Part shown: piece by piece, positions 52,183-62,622 of the stretch
Position numbering within the stretch: position 1 is the first letter of the stretch
Layout: each line of letters begins with the position of its first letter
Assembly (NCBI GenBank): GCA_021527695.1
Contig: JAKFAO010000012.1
Coordinates: 620,001-684,000, forward strand
Length of the DNA: 64,000 nt
DNA from: Naematelia aurantialba
Taxonomy: Eukaryota; Basidiomycota; Tremellomycetes; Tremellales; Naemateliaceae
Direction of reading: 5' to 3'
The notes under the pieces: generated by a model
Told to the model about the DNA's origin: nothing
Database searches by the model: none
Seen by the model: only the letters and a program-made list of their open reading frames with translations
Translations under genes and position numbers: made by a program

Positions 52183-54726
52183 CTACAAGAACAACGTGAC
52201 CGTGCCGACGTCGGTCTTGCCGATCACCTTGCTGAATCCAGGAGGCGGGGGAGGGTGGTGAGGCGGCTTGCCGCCCTTGCCTGGTGGAGGAGGCGGGTGT
52301 TTGCCTCCCTTGCCTGGCGGGGGCGGGGGGAACTTGCCACCCTTGCCTGGCGGAGGAGGCGGGAACTTGCCACCCTTGCCTGGCGGCGGAGGCGGGTGTT
52401 TGCCGCCCTTGCCTGGCGGTGGCGGGGGGAACTTGCCTGGCGGAGGTGGGGGGAACTTGCCACCCTTCCCTGGCGGGGGAGGAGGGCGCTTGTCTCCCTT
52501 ACCTGGCGGAGGTGGGGGGAACTTGCCGCCCTTGCCTGGAGGCGGGGGTGGGAACTCGCCCTCCCTGCCTGGAGGCGGTGGTGGGAACTCGCCATCCTGG
52601 TCAGGCCAGAATCTGCCACCGTTGCCTCGGGGACCAAGCCCGTGGGCACGCTTGAAGCCGTGTCGACCCTCTCCGTGGTGTTCTTCGTCGTGGAATTCCC
52701 TGAACGATATCAGCACCCAACCCAATCGCACAATGACACGACGTGAACACCGCAAAGTACACTCACATAGCCATGAACTCGTCCGACTCGGCATCCGTCC
52801 CGCCAGCCAGAGTAGAGTTCTTCTTGAATGGGAAAATAAGGCCCTTGATAAACGACCCAGTCTCGCCCACAACCTCCTTGAGCACCTTCTTCTCCTTGTG
52901 CGGCGCGGCGACGTGGACCGAGCCGACCAAGGTCGCGGCCTCGTAGAAGCCTTTGAAAGTAGGGTACGTGACGTGCACCGATCCGGTACGGGACAACGTC
53001 TTGACGACGGTCGAGACGAATGGCGGCGCGTGGATCGAGACGTTTACTTTGCCGGTCGTCGTGAACGCGCCGATAAAGACAGGCGGAGGAGGAGGAGGCG
53101 GGTGAGGTGGCCTCCGGCCGGGCGGTCCCGGGGGGCCTTTGGGTCCCTTGGGGCCCTTGGGCTCCTTAGCGTCCCTGCCAGGTCGACGGTCCTCCTCGTT
53201 GTCAAACGGCCCGAAAGAGAACGGGAACCATCCAGCGCGGCCACGAGCCTCTCGGTCCGGGTGGGGGTGATGGTACTCGGATCGCTTCAAGCCCCTGACC
53301 GACTTCTTCTCGTGCGACTTGTGTTCGCGCTTTCCACGCTTCTCCCATCGAGGGCCCCTCTCCTCCTCGTCCTCATTCTCGTGCTCGTAGTCGTCGTCGT
53401 GGTCCTCGTGGTCCTCGTGTTCCTCGTCGTGCTCGTGCTCGTGCTCGTGCTTGTACTCGTGCTCGTGCTCGTGTCCGTGTCCGTGTCCGTGCTCCTGGTG
53501 GCCGTGCTCCTCGTGTTCAAAGTCCTCGTGTGCGGACTTGTGGTGCGGCGGAGGGGGGTGAGGGTGCGTGCTATTCGGTCCGTGGGGAGGGAACAGCGGG
53601 TGCACATGCACCACGGCAGTGATATCGCCCGTGACGGTGTGGATGACGAGGGCCTTGGTCACGTTGAATGATCCCGTAACGTCGCCCGACTTGGTCTCGA
53701 TGCTAAGATCGTCGATGTCGGCGGTGGGAAGGAAGACGTCGCCGTCGGCTGAGACGCTCAGCGCGTCGAAAGGCAGTTGCGCGGCCGAGGGGTGGACGAC
53801 GAGTCGGAGCGTCGCCGGAGACCAGAGGGAGAGCGAGGGGATCGACTCGGCTGAGATGGGAAGGACGAGGTGGACGATGTGGCGGGCTTGCTCATTCCAC
53901 TGCACGGTCAGCGCTTGTTGACGTGATACATTACCAGGAGTGGAAATTGCATATGGATGTCAAAGGGGGAGGAGTTGGGGGGAGGTAGTGAAAAGGGGGA
54001 GAAAAGCGAAGGACATACCTCGATGCTGAGGGCGTCGGAGAACGGAGTAGAAGTCATCTGAACGCCCTCTACAGTCTCGCCACCCCAAACAGATTCGACA
54101 TCAACCTCGGCGGCTTCAACGTCCGCACGCGAGACGACGATTTGACGCTCGCCCGCGCCTTCGCCGTCAAAGGCCACCGATAGGTCGCCACCGGCGAGGG
54201 GGAATGTTGCGTTCGCGGTCTGGAGCACTTCGGTGCCGTCGAAAAAGTCGATTGGGGCAGCATAGGTCGCGACAGTCACGGTGGGCTACAAGAAGATATC
54301 AGCACGTTGCACGATGCATCACCGCCACCGTGCCACAGGAAGCAGACGACCATGATTCGGAGAGGTCAGATGCCTAGAGCAAAGGAGGGAGTTTGGAGCC
54401 GAGTCGAGTCGAACTGATGCTGCGCAGTCACTACTCACCTCGACATCTTCCCACGCCGCATGTTTACTGCACCCACCCTGTTGATTGAAGTGGAAACCGT
54501 GGTGTGGCCCGTGAGGGTTTGCAAAGGCCTGGGTCAAGCCATGGAGAGCGCCAGTGACGAGCCATGCGAAAGCGCCGACTAGAAGCACCTTGCGCACCGT
54601 TGAGAGGCCGCGGAATCGCTCAGCAAGCGTTGGTTTCTCGCCACCGAGTCGAAGGCCAGTCGACTTGGGATGTACCTCGTCAATGGGCTGCTTCTCGCTC
54701 GTAGGTAAGAGCGGTTCAGCGGACAT
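52183..54726 (-). CDS. Type II membrane surface protein with His/Glu region, collagen-like stretch and Pro5 repeats
   Basis: Four main exons. The cytoplasmic N-terminus (MSAEPLLPTSEKQPIDEV) is followed by one membrane helix (VRKVLLVGAFAWLVTGALHG). Exon 2 holds YAAPIDFFDGTEVLQTANAT and a beta-rich part. Exon 3 continues with IETKSGDVTGSFNVTKALVI and TVTGDITAVVHVHP, repeated strands of the DUF4097/adhesin type. A long His/Glu/Asp-rich stretch (EHGHGHGHEHEHEYKHEH) follows, then collagen-like GPKGPKGPKGPPGPPG. More strands come next (TTGKVNVSIHAPPF, RTGSVHVTYPTFKGFYEA). The last exon, joined at DEFMAM, carries eleven PPPPPG blocks at mostly 11-residue spacing and ends DVGTVTLFL. No known family covers the whole. 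It is probably exposed at the cell surface or wall. Confidence 0.78.
52250..52600 (-). repeat. Coding tandem repeat, 33-nt period (GKGGKFPPPPP)
   Basis: About ten copies of a 33-nt unit encoding GKGG(K/E)(F/H)PPPPP. One copy is three codons short (GKFPPPPP), and one has GD instead of GG. Codons differ between copies (CCG, CCC, CCT, CCA for Pro), so the repeat is not a fresh DNA-level expansion. Confidence 0.9.
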
Positions 54727-55657
54727 TGTGGTGAATGCCCAAGTGTTGGGTAAATCAAATGTGATGAATGTCAACGTCAACGTCAAGAAGACGACGCCAA
54801 GCTGGCAAAAGTAAAACTTGCAAACGGACAGCCAGGACAAGGTTTTTATTAGAGGCTAGCTTGGAGAGCTCGGGATCTTTCGTCACCCGGCGCATGTGCC
54901 TGCGAAATGGAGCTTGAGCCTGCGAGGGCATTCTGGCGTGCACTACGGGCACAGTATGCAGACTCTGTAGGCAATACCGCTCTCGGCACTTTGGCAGGAC
55001 AAAGAGAGTCGGGGGAGAAACCACGGTACCGTTGCTTTGGCAGTCCGGCGACCCAAAAGGGGTAAGGGATGTGGTGTCTCGGCCGGCAGGCGAGCTCGCA
55101 GAGCTTCCGATGTAGCAAGAGAGGTACGCCCTTGAATGCGCAGCTTGAGCGCAGCGATTTTCTTAACCCGCAGTTCTTTGTGTTTTGGCTTTTCCGCGGG
55201 TCCCAGAGAGGCGGGCTACTTTTTTGCGCAGGCCGCAGCGCAGCAGCGCAGCTAAGCTTTCTGCGGGGAATATCCCATGTCGCCAGCAAGAGTCTGTGGC
55301 AAGAAGAATTAGAGGTCGGGATGAATACCGTAGATCGCTGCGCTTGCTACGTGGAGATGGGAGACGACTTGGCGCGCTACTGGCTTCCGGCGCAGTTGCA
55401 GATCCAGCCACAAGCTAGAGTGGTTTGGGAAATACTGATCGAGTACTTGGGTCTCGGTGAATCACCGGCTCAGCTCCCGGCGCTAGGCGTCGCAGTATTC
55501 GCAGTCTGAGCAGTCGTGATGCAATACTCGGTACAGTACAACAAAGGGATTCTATCCCTTGGGCTCTTCTGCTCGTGGCAATCTCCAGATGGACAATCCA
55601 GCTCCGCGCCGCAGCAATGATACCAAGCACGACTAGATGACAAGTCCGAGCCTGCGA
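54727..55657. other. Intergenic stretch without a supported gene
   Basis: About 0.9 kb. Open frames on both strands from 54849 to 55509 overlap each other and show no domain. A GCGCAG-rich part near 55225-55260 (CGCAGCGCAGCAGCGCAGC) is a small direct repeat. I found no tRNA or transposon ends. Confidence 0.5.
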
Positions 55658-56447
55658 TCAAATTACGAGTCGACCGAGTCCGAGACTGATGCACACTGTT
55701 CTCAATGAGCTGCTGAGGAGGCGACCGGGCCTTAACATCCGCAATGCGAGTACGCTGAGCAAAGGACGAATGGATAGAGAAGTGAACGGAAATCGAGAAG
55801 TGAACGCAAGCGACCGGACAGCAGACACATACCCACGCCGATCCCCACGGTGAGACTCGCACCGAGCGGCGAGCCTTTTGGCCGCACCCGCGCAAAGGCA
55901 CCTTGTTTCCGGGCTTCGTACAGTGCGTACACGCCGATACCCGTGAACGTCGCAGCGCCGGTGACGCGGCATGCACTGCGCGTTGTGATGTGACGTGACG
56001 TGCATTGAAGCGGCGTGATATCGCAGGCCAGAGTATCGTGGCGTCAGGGTGGCAGGGGGTGGAGCATGAATGTGTGCCAAGGAGGATGAGAGCCGGCGAG
56101 CGAGCCGTCCGTTCGACGGTGGATTGGAGTAGGCGAGCAAGTGGTCAGTTGAAGGGGGATCGGCCAAGGCGAGCGAACGGTCAGATGGGTTCGGTCAGAT
56201 GGGTTTGGATATAGAGAGGATGGGATAGTTGAGTTGGTACATGAACCGTCAGGTTGGAAGACCGCCAGTCCGATTGGCGAAATCAGCGACAAGGAACGGC
56301 CGGAACAGACGGGAGGTGGTGAGGCGAGTGAGAGTGGTCTAGATCAGTTTTCTCCATGCTACTGATTGTCACAACGTACAAGCAGTCTTCCTGCTTTTGC
56401 CCCCGTGGCTGCGGTGCCCTCACAGCCGGACTCGCCGAAGGCTCCAT
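55658..56447 (-). CDS. DMAC1/DUF4536-like small mitochondrial membrane protein (82 aa)
   Basis: Three exons, 56447-56380, 55975-55833 and 55695-55658, sum to exactly 83 codons. The first intron is long (404 nt) and has a GTACGT donor, so the gene is easily missed. The protein starts MEPSASPAVRAPQPRGQKQE. It then has DCFACRVTGAATFTGIGVYA, the Cys-x-x-Cys plus first membrane helix typical of the family. LYEARKQGAFARVRPKGSP is the connecting loop, and SLTVGIGVVCISLGLGRLVI the second helix. Animal DMAC1 (TMEM261) helps assemble the distal membrane arm of complex I; the fungal role is less clear. Short length, two helices and the DCxACR motif agree. Exon 3 is chosen because it extends the second helix and stops at once. 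Confidence 0.8.
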
Positions 56448-56666
56448 CACAGCTACTCCCGGTATAACGATTGCAGGTACTCTCGAGTATGCAGCAGGAA
56501 GAAAGCACTGATCCCGCTGGACCCGTGCCTGAAGTTGGGTGGCGAGAGAGATGAGGTCAGGCGGTTGTGGACATTTACCATCCAGGTGTTTGACGTCGTA
56601 TCGATATGATCGACCTTCGTCCCCTGTTCACTGGCCATTCGGCGAGTCGATGAACGTGGACTGACG

Positions 56667-58894
56667 ATGCGGGCCTGGGTGTCGCTGGATCTGGGCTGGC
56701 TGCTTGTGGCTTCGGTTCTGCTTGGCGTGGCCAAGGCTGCTCCGGGTCTCTCGGGACTTCATGTCCCGTTTGACCAGCTTTCGAGCTGTCCCGATCTGCC
56801 TCCTCGAGCAGCCCCAAGCTGTGCGAAAGACGTGTACGTCGAGTGGCGTAGCTACCTCTGACTGAATCCCCTCTCCCTCTAGCCTACCGCCCTCCCCACT
56901 CGCTTCACAGGAAGATACTGATCCCTCAGACGGCCGGATGATATCAAGACCATCCTCGCGATAGGCGACAGTATCACCGCTGGATTCCTCGCTCTCCCTT
57001 CGCCCCCGCCTGACCCCGCGTCATCCACCGACTCGCATGCATCGTCCTCGTCCTCGTCATCCTTGTCATCTCCATTCTCCTGGTCCCTGTTTTCGTCCTC
57101 GTCCGCCCCGGCCGAGCAGGAATATGCAGTATACCGGCGACGACGCCTTGGGAAGTGGTCGATGTCGACCCCACTAGACGTGCAGGAATATCGTGGGCTC
57201 TCTTACCCGACCGGCGCGGATCCCGGAGCAGTGACGATCCACAATATCCTCTCGAGATATACATCGCTCACAGGCGGGAGTACGGGGCATCGGCCGCCTA
57301 GAGGATGTTTCAACCTCTTTGGCTGGCTGGTCGGGTTTGGTGGATGTGGCGGCGGAAAGGGGGATGGGCTGAATGGCGCCGTGTCGGGAAGTACTAGTGG
57401 GAGTCTGGTTGCGCAGGTCAAGGGTAAGTCGGGCATTTTTCAAACGAGTCGGACAGGAGAATGTTGGATTGGTTGTCGGGGCCATGACTATCCACCCAGG
57501 AGCGCTGCTGGAACAAGATGGACGAATACCAGGAGGGAAAGTCTGAACATTGCAGGAGGGATGGTCAAATAGGAGAGACGCTCAGACGCTGATGTTGCAG
57601 ATAATCTCATCCCGGCTCTAGACGCGCTCGAGGTAAATCAAGACGACTGGGCATTTGTCAATGTCGGCATCGGTGCCAATGACATTGTACGTCGTCTCAC
57701 CCAGTGAAAACAGACACTACTACATTCGGTACACTTGGCCCGTGCTGATGCCTCCAGTGTGCTTTCTGTCTCACGCGTGCGTGGTGCAGATCCTGGACGT
57801 GTTGTATATGCTGACTGTACAAGCGAATATGACACAACCTGCGGGCCCACTCGTTGGAACGCCGCAGGAATTTACCAGGGGTATCAAGGATGCAGTCGAG
57901 TTGCTTCGGAAGCGGCTGCGTGAGTGCTCGTGATTTGCCATTTTCCTTTGCCATCTTGTTACAGCCTGTCCATCTTGCGGTTGGTCAGCTTGTTCAACAT
58001 GTCACCTGCCCGCTTGCACTGTCCATCTTGCCACCTGCTCATCTGAAAATGCTGACCCGCGCAGCCAAGTTGATTGTGAATATAAGTCGGTATCACATTC
58101 GTCTCATACGTGCGCAACTCATCATCCAGTTGGTGTGCTTCGAGTCTCTGCGATTTACGACCTCACTGTGCAAGATCCTTACTGGTGCGTTGAATTCTGA
58201 CTTGTCTTACCCCGCTCTCTCTCTCTCGTCTTACCCCTCATCCCTCACCCTCTCTCCATCTTACCCCCTCCACCCCTTCCGCCAGTAGCCAGTCCACGTT
58301 TCTGACGCCAGGCAGCCAGGGACCTCTCCAACTTTGGAACATCCCACATCTCCCACTGGAATGTTCTTGTGCGCTCTTACCTGGTCCGCTAGGCGAGGTG
58401 ACTCGCAGAAAGATGGACGTCCTAGGCGAGGAGTACGACCGTGCCGTACTGGAAATGGTTAGAGACTGGGAAGTTGTAGGCAGTGCCCAATTCGGCGCCC
58501 TATGGTGTGTCCCAGCAACGCTCGACACTCGTCAAGGAGGCAGCTGATAGGTGTTTAGGCAGCCTGGATCGGCGGTCGATCTTGCCAACTGGCCGGTCGA
58601 GGCTCTCAGCCCGGTCGACTGCTTCCACCCGTCTGTTAAGGCACACGAGCGCGTCGCCGGGGGGTTCTGGAACCGCCTGACTCTGAGCCTGGTGAGTCCG
58701 GCCTCTGCCTATTCGCGATCGCGATGAGTTTCTCTACGTGTATATCGGCTCATAACCTCTGTCTGTAGGAGGAAAAGGCAAGACCGATTGTATGGGATAA
58801 GCAAGAGATATTGGTGCGATGTCTGGAGGAAGAGGATCGATTCCCTATCGGCCAAATTGGGGCTCATGAGAGCGTCTCCTCCTGGAGTGGCTGA
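56667..58894 (+). CDS. GDSL-type phospholipase B-like lipase, secreted
   Basis: The ATG at 56667 opens a signal peptide (MRAWVSLDLGWLLVASVLLG, cut near VAKAAPG). FDQLSSCPDLPPRAAPSCAKD follows. The next exon has block I, TILAIGDSITAGF, with the catalytic Ser. A Ser-rich insert and a Gly-rich stretch (LVGFGGCGGGKGDGLNG) come next. Block III is WAFVNVGIGANDI. Then VQANMTQPAGPLVGTPQEF, GVLRVSAIYDLTVQDPYW, ECSCALLPGPLGEVTRRKMD and EYDRAVLEMVRDWEV. Block V with the catalytic Asp and His is SPVDCFHPSVKAHERVAGGF. The end is IGQIGAHESVSSWSG. This resembles the GDSL phospholipase B1 group. About nine exons; the middle ones (57600-58290) were placed by reading frame and motif. Confidence 0.85.
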
Positions 58895-59172
58895 GGGTGT
58901 GTTGGAGGGTATGACATGGCATATTCTTTCCAATGAGTGGTTATGGGTTTTGGGATATGGAGTTGTTGTACTGGAGTATTGGATGCATACATGTACTACG
59001 TGACTGGCGATGCAATGCTTGTTGTAGCCCTCTTGATTCCACTGGGAGCCCCAGGCGGAGAGTTCCGCTGGATCGTTTTCGGAAGCGGTCGGCTCGTCGA
59101 AAATCAGACTTGTGTGCCCTCTGCACTACCTTCAGCTCTACTAGACGGTGGGCATTCGGGCTCCTGAAGACC

Positions 59173-60322
59173 ATGTCACTCCGCGCCATCCCTCGACTGC
59201 ACCGGCAGGCCGCCTCTCTCGGCAAGCTGCGACGGGTCCCACTCTCCATCCGTCAGCTGTCGACCTCCTCGCGTCTCCTGGCCGACCCCTACCCTCTGCC
59301 CCTGTCCAACCCGGACCTCGCAGCGCTAGCGTCGCGATCCCCATCCGCCCCACCCCACCCAGACGAGTCGAGCGAGTATCCCCTCCCCCAGCCGCTTGAC
59401 AGGACGGGAGAGGACGAGAAGACGCTGCGCGCGCGGTTGGTGTATCAGACTCGGAAGCGGGGGACGCTGGAGGCGGATCTGTTGCTGGCTACGTTTGGAA
59501 GGGACTTTTTACGCAACATGTCGGTCGACGAGATGCGCGTGTTTGATAAGGTGAGCTTACGCGCAAGCCGCATGGCAATTGTGACGTTGTGCTTTGTGCT
59601 CTATTGCCTCCATGTCGGCGGGGCAGGGAAGAGAGGAAGTGCCGGTCGATGGAGCGGAGGAAGCGCAGATGGGTGATTGACTTGTGATTGCCGATCGCTG
59701 TGGTTCGTATGAGAATATGGGAACACTGAAGTTTCGTGGGCGTCGCTCCTGGGGTACTGTATATGGCGCCGGTGCTGCTTCAGCAAGGACTGCTGTTGCC
59801 ACTCCATTTCGCGGGCGGTATGGGAGTAAGAGCGCAACGGCTTGTCACTCGGGGCGAAGGAGGCTGCAGCATCATTTCCCTTGTGTGATGCTCTACGTTC
59901 TGCCTGCGCAAAGGACCCGCTGATACCGGCTGTAGCTGCTCGACGAGCCAGACTGGGATATCTACTATTGGTCGATCGGGAAGAAAGAGCCACCCCCCAA
60001 ATGGAAGGACTCGGAGCTGCTGAAGAAGTGAGTGGCCCTCCCTTCCCCTCTTTCAAGCTTGCTGGGGCACGAGGATCACGCGGACATTCCGGATATGGTG
60101 AGGAGTTACACGCACGTTCGGGATATGGCGAGGATCTATGTGGACATTCCAGATATGATGCGGATCTATGTGGACGTTCCAAATCGTGACGAGGATCCAG
60201 GCCGAGGGGATGGGCTGTTAGACTCGTAGCTAACGCCTCACAGGCTACAACGGCACGCGAAAAACGAGGGCAAAGTGGTTAGGATGATGCCGGCGCTGAT
60301 GCAGCAAGAGCCAGAGCTGTGA
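59173..60322 (+). CDS. SDH5: Succinate dehydrogenase assembly factor 2 (SDHAF2/SDH5)
   Basis: This mitochondrial matrix protein is needed to attach FAD covalently to the SDH flavoprotein. The N-terminus [20 protein letters not shown] is a basic presequence, and [10 protein letters not shown] a likely cleavage region. The domain has [40 protein letters not shown] and, after an intron of about 370 nt, [20 protein letters not shown]. The last exon ends [20 protein letters not shown]. The signature RKRGxLExDLLL is intact. The length fits the family once the long presequence and Pro-rich linker are allowed for. It is complete, with stop at 60320-60322. Confidence 0.93.
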
Positions 60323-60740
60323 CCGTGGTTCGGGTCGCTCACAAGGAGGAATTCATCGCCTCGCTCACGCCGACATTTGTAAAATTGCTGCTCCAGCTCC
60401 TGGATTGTATTCTACTGCGCGTTTCCGTATCACAAGACCGCAGGACCCTTTTCGCGACGAGCTTTGCACACACCACCCAGTCAACGCCGCGTAAAGCTGC
60501 ATGGTGCATGTTTCATATGTATGGCTATCCAGGACGGAGCATCGAGTCCACACGTACAAGCATACACATGGCGTCTACCCTTTGTCGCTGTCATGAGCGC
60601 TCCCCCACGGGGTAGAACTACGATGACCTCATGCTTCTCCCGTACACGTACTTAATAAAGCCTTCCTTCTCTCTTTCCGCCGTCATCTCTTCACCACCAC
60701 GTACGCTGTTCTACACCACATCAGCCAGTCGCGAAACAAA
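60323..60740. other. Intergenic stretch without a gene
   Basis: About 0.4 kb between two plus-strand genes. AATAAA at 60653-60658 could serve the upstream gene or belong to the promoter of the next. Nothing else stands out. Confidence 0.4.
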
Positions 60741-62250
60741 ATGCAAGTAGAGAGCGTCCAAGCAGGGGTCAAGGACCTCGCGAAGCGGCTGGTATCGCTC
60801 GACCCGTGAGTTTGGGTTAGCGCTGCTCCATGCTAACGAGACGGCAGTGTCGACTTTGACTCCGCAGTCAACCAGTACTTTGAGGTGAGCTTTGGTCATG
60901 TCCGACTCCTTCGATGGGAGGTGGATGAGAACAGGTGGCTTGCCTGCCGAGGACATGGGCCTCTCCACCTCACAAGGGTTTTCCCTTGGTATGATAACTG
61001 CGGACCGTAGTTTCGGAGACTTCCCTACTCCTTCTTCTTTCCCTACGCTTGATACCCACATCATCGCCGTGACCCGCCTTAGAACTCTCATTGTCACTCT
61101 GGCAGCTCACAGCATCTGACATCATCAGGCAAACGCAGTCCTCGAGTCGCCACAATTCATAGTCAGCGGCTCAACCCGCATCAAGCAATGGTGCCTTGTC
61201 CAGACGTATCCTGCAAGCCAGAGCAAGCTTGTCGGCGAGCCCAACTATGACGAGAAGTAAGCAAACCCCGTGCACATGTTGTTTCGACCCTAGCTGAAGT
61301 GGCCAGGACTCAAATCGCCACGTTCTCATACCAGCGCACCTACACCACCCCGTACATCCCCGTCGCTTCATTTGTCTCGCAAAAGAACATCGTTCTCAAC
61401 TTTGACGCCAAGTTGAGGCTCAATGTCGTCGAGGATGAAGACGTCGACCTGCTAGTAACCAAAGCCAGTGTGCGAAGACGCGAGCTGGCCCCTTTTGAAG
61501 CCTTCATGTCAGCTTCCGGAGTAGTACTAAGCGTAATGAGCTGACCGGGTCAGTCCGTGGGATTTCTTGCGTCCTCTGCTCAGTATTCCGGTGGTTGGAC
61601 TGTTCATCTTGGCTGGCTTCTTGTTCCGCCACAACCCGAAGCGAGAGAATATCCCAGCGTTCGCTTATCATGCAGTGATTGAAGCGTTTCAGTCGGTATG
61701 GGTATTCCTCATTGGTGAGAAGGAGAAGTTCCAGGCGAAGGCCGTGAATTATAGTGGAGCTCAGGGCCAAAAGGTAATGGGGTAAGTGACCTTCTCTACG
61801 CTGGATATCCTCGAAATCGACTTTGTGCAGCCTTGTCCAGAAAGTCCGAAACACGGCGGCGAACATCAAGCACGACGTGGAAGTCGGTGCTAAGAACGCT
61901 GGAAACAAAGCAGGAGAGGTAAAACAGAGCGGCCAAGTATACCTGGAGGAGGCTGTCCAGACAGCGGGAAAAGTCAAGTCAGAGGCAGAGGACAAGGCGG
62001 GACAGATGGCTACTGAAGCCAAGGCGTACGCAGGCGACATTGAAGAAAAGGTCGAAGACGCCGCTCAAGACGTCGAGACGCAATGTAAGTGCAGTATTTC
62101 GATGCTCGAAGGAGCCGCTGACATCGGCCAGTTGCTGAAACCTTCGACCAAGCCGAGCAGGATGTGCCGGAAGGTGCGAAGACCCCGATGGGAGGAAGCG
62201 ATCCCAATGCCCACAATGCGCCCAGCTACGCTCAGGCTGTAGCTGAGTAG
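60741..62250 (+). CDS. NTF2/SnoaL-like domain protein with membrane segment and amphipathic repeat tail
   Basis: Exons give MQVESVQAGVKDLAKRLVSL, then VDFDSAVNQYFEANAVLESP and GSTRIKQWCLVQTYPASQSK, which looks like the cone-shaped NTF2/SnoaL fold. TQIATFSYQRTYTTPYIPVA and NIVLNFDAKLRLNVVEDED complete it. A hydrophobic segment follows (LRPLLSIPVVGLFILAGFLF), then FAYHAVIEAFQSVWVFLIGE. The last third is Ala/Lys/Glu-rich with 11-residue periodicity (VEVGAKNAGNKAGEVKQSGQ; EEAVQTAGKVKSEAEDKAGQ), as in LEA or apolipoprotein helices. It ends APSYAQAVAE at 62250. The tail could lie on a lipid surface such as a lipid droplet; that is inference. No precise family name is available. Confidence 0.75.
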
Positions 62251-62622
62251 TGTTGAGGCGCTGGATACCATATACTCGCATGTAGAAAACAGCTGGCCAT
62301 GATAGACTAGGTGATGTACCACTTCATATGTATGTGCATGTTCTCGAAGGATGACTCCCGACAGAGATGAAACGTGGTGCCTGAGTGGCGGTGAGTATCC
62401 TGTTCCAATCGGCATCTCGTCAACGTTGACATGTGCCGTCTTTTCCGCGTTGCCACCTTTGTTTGAGCATATCAGCACATTCAGCACACGACGGCCGACT
62501 AGGGAAGCGCCAATGAAAGGGCGTTGTCTGTATGGAGTGCGAGCCAGTCGAGGTGATATCTCTGTGAGGGCCGTTGGTACTGGGAACGGTGGATTGACAC
62601 GCGCGCAGACCCACGGTGAACG
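62251..62622. other. Intergenic stretch without a gene
   Basis: About 0.4 kb between two plus-strand genes; no coding sequence, repeat or clear promoter element seen. Confidence 0.4.

Noticed and set aside
52244..53671. Plus-strand frame of Gly/Leu/Pro-rich repeats opposite the Pro5 surface-protein gene
   Set aside because: It is the mirror of the 33-nt coding repeat; the minus strand has the signal-anchor, splice sites and conserved beta strands.
54849..55509. Overlapping frames on both strands in the gap before the DMAC1-like gene
   Set aside because: Composition is Arg/Ser/Cys-rich with no domain and both strands are equally open, as expected of GC-rich non-coding DNA.
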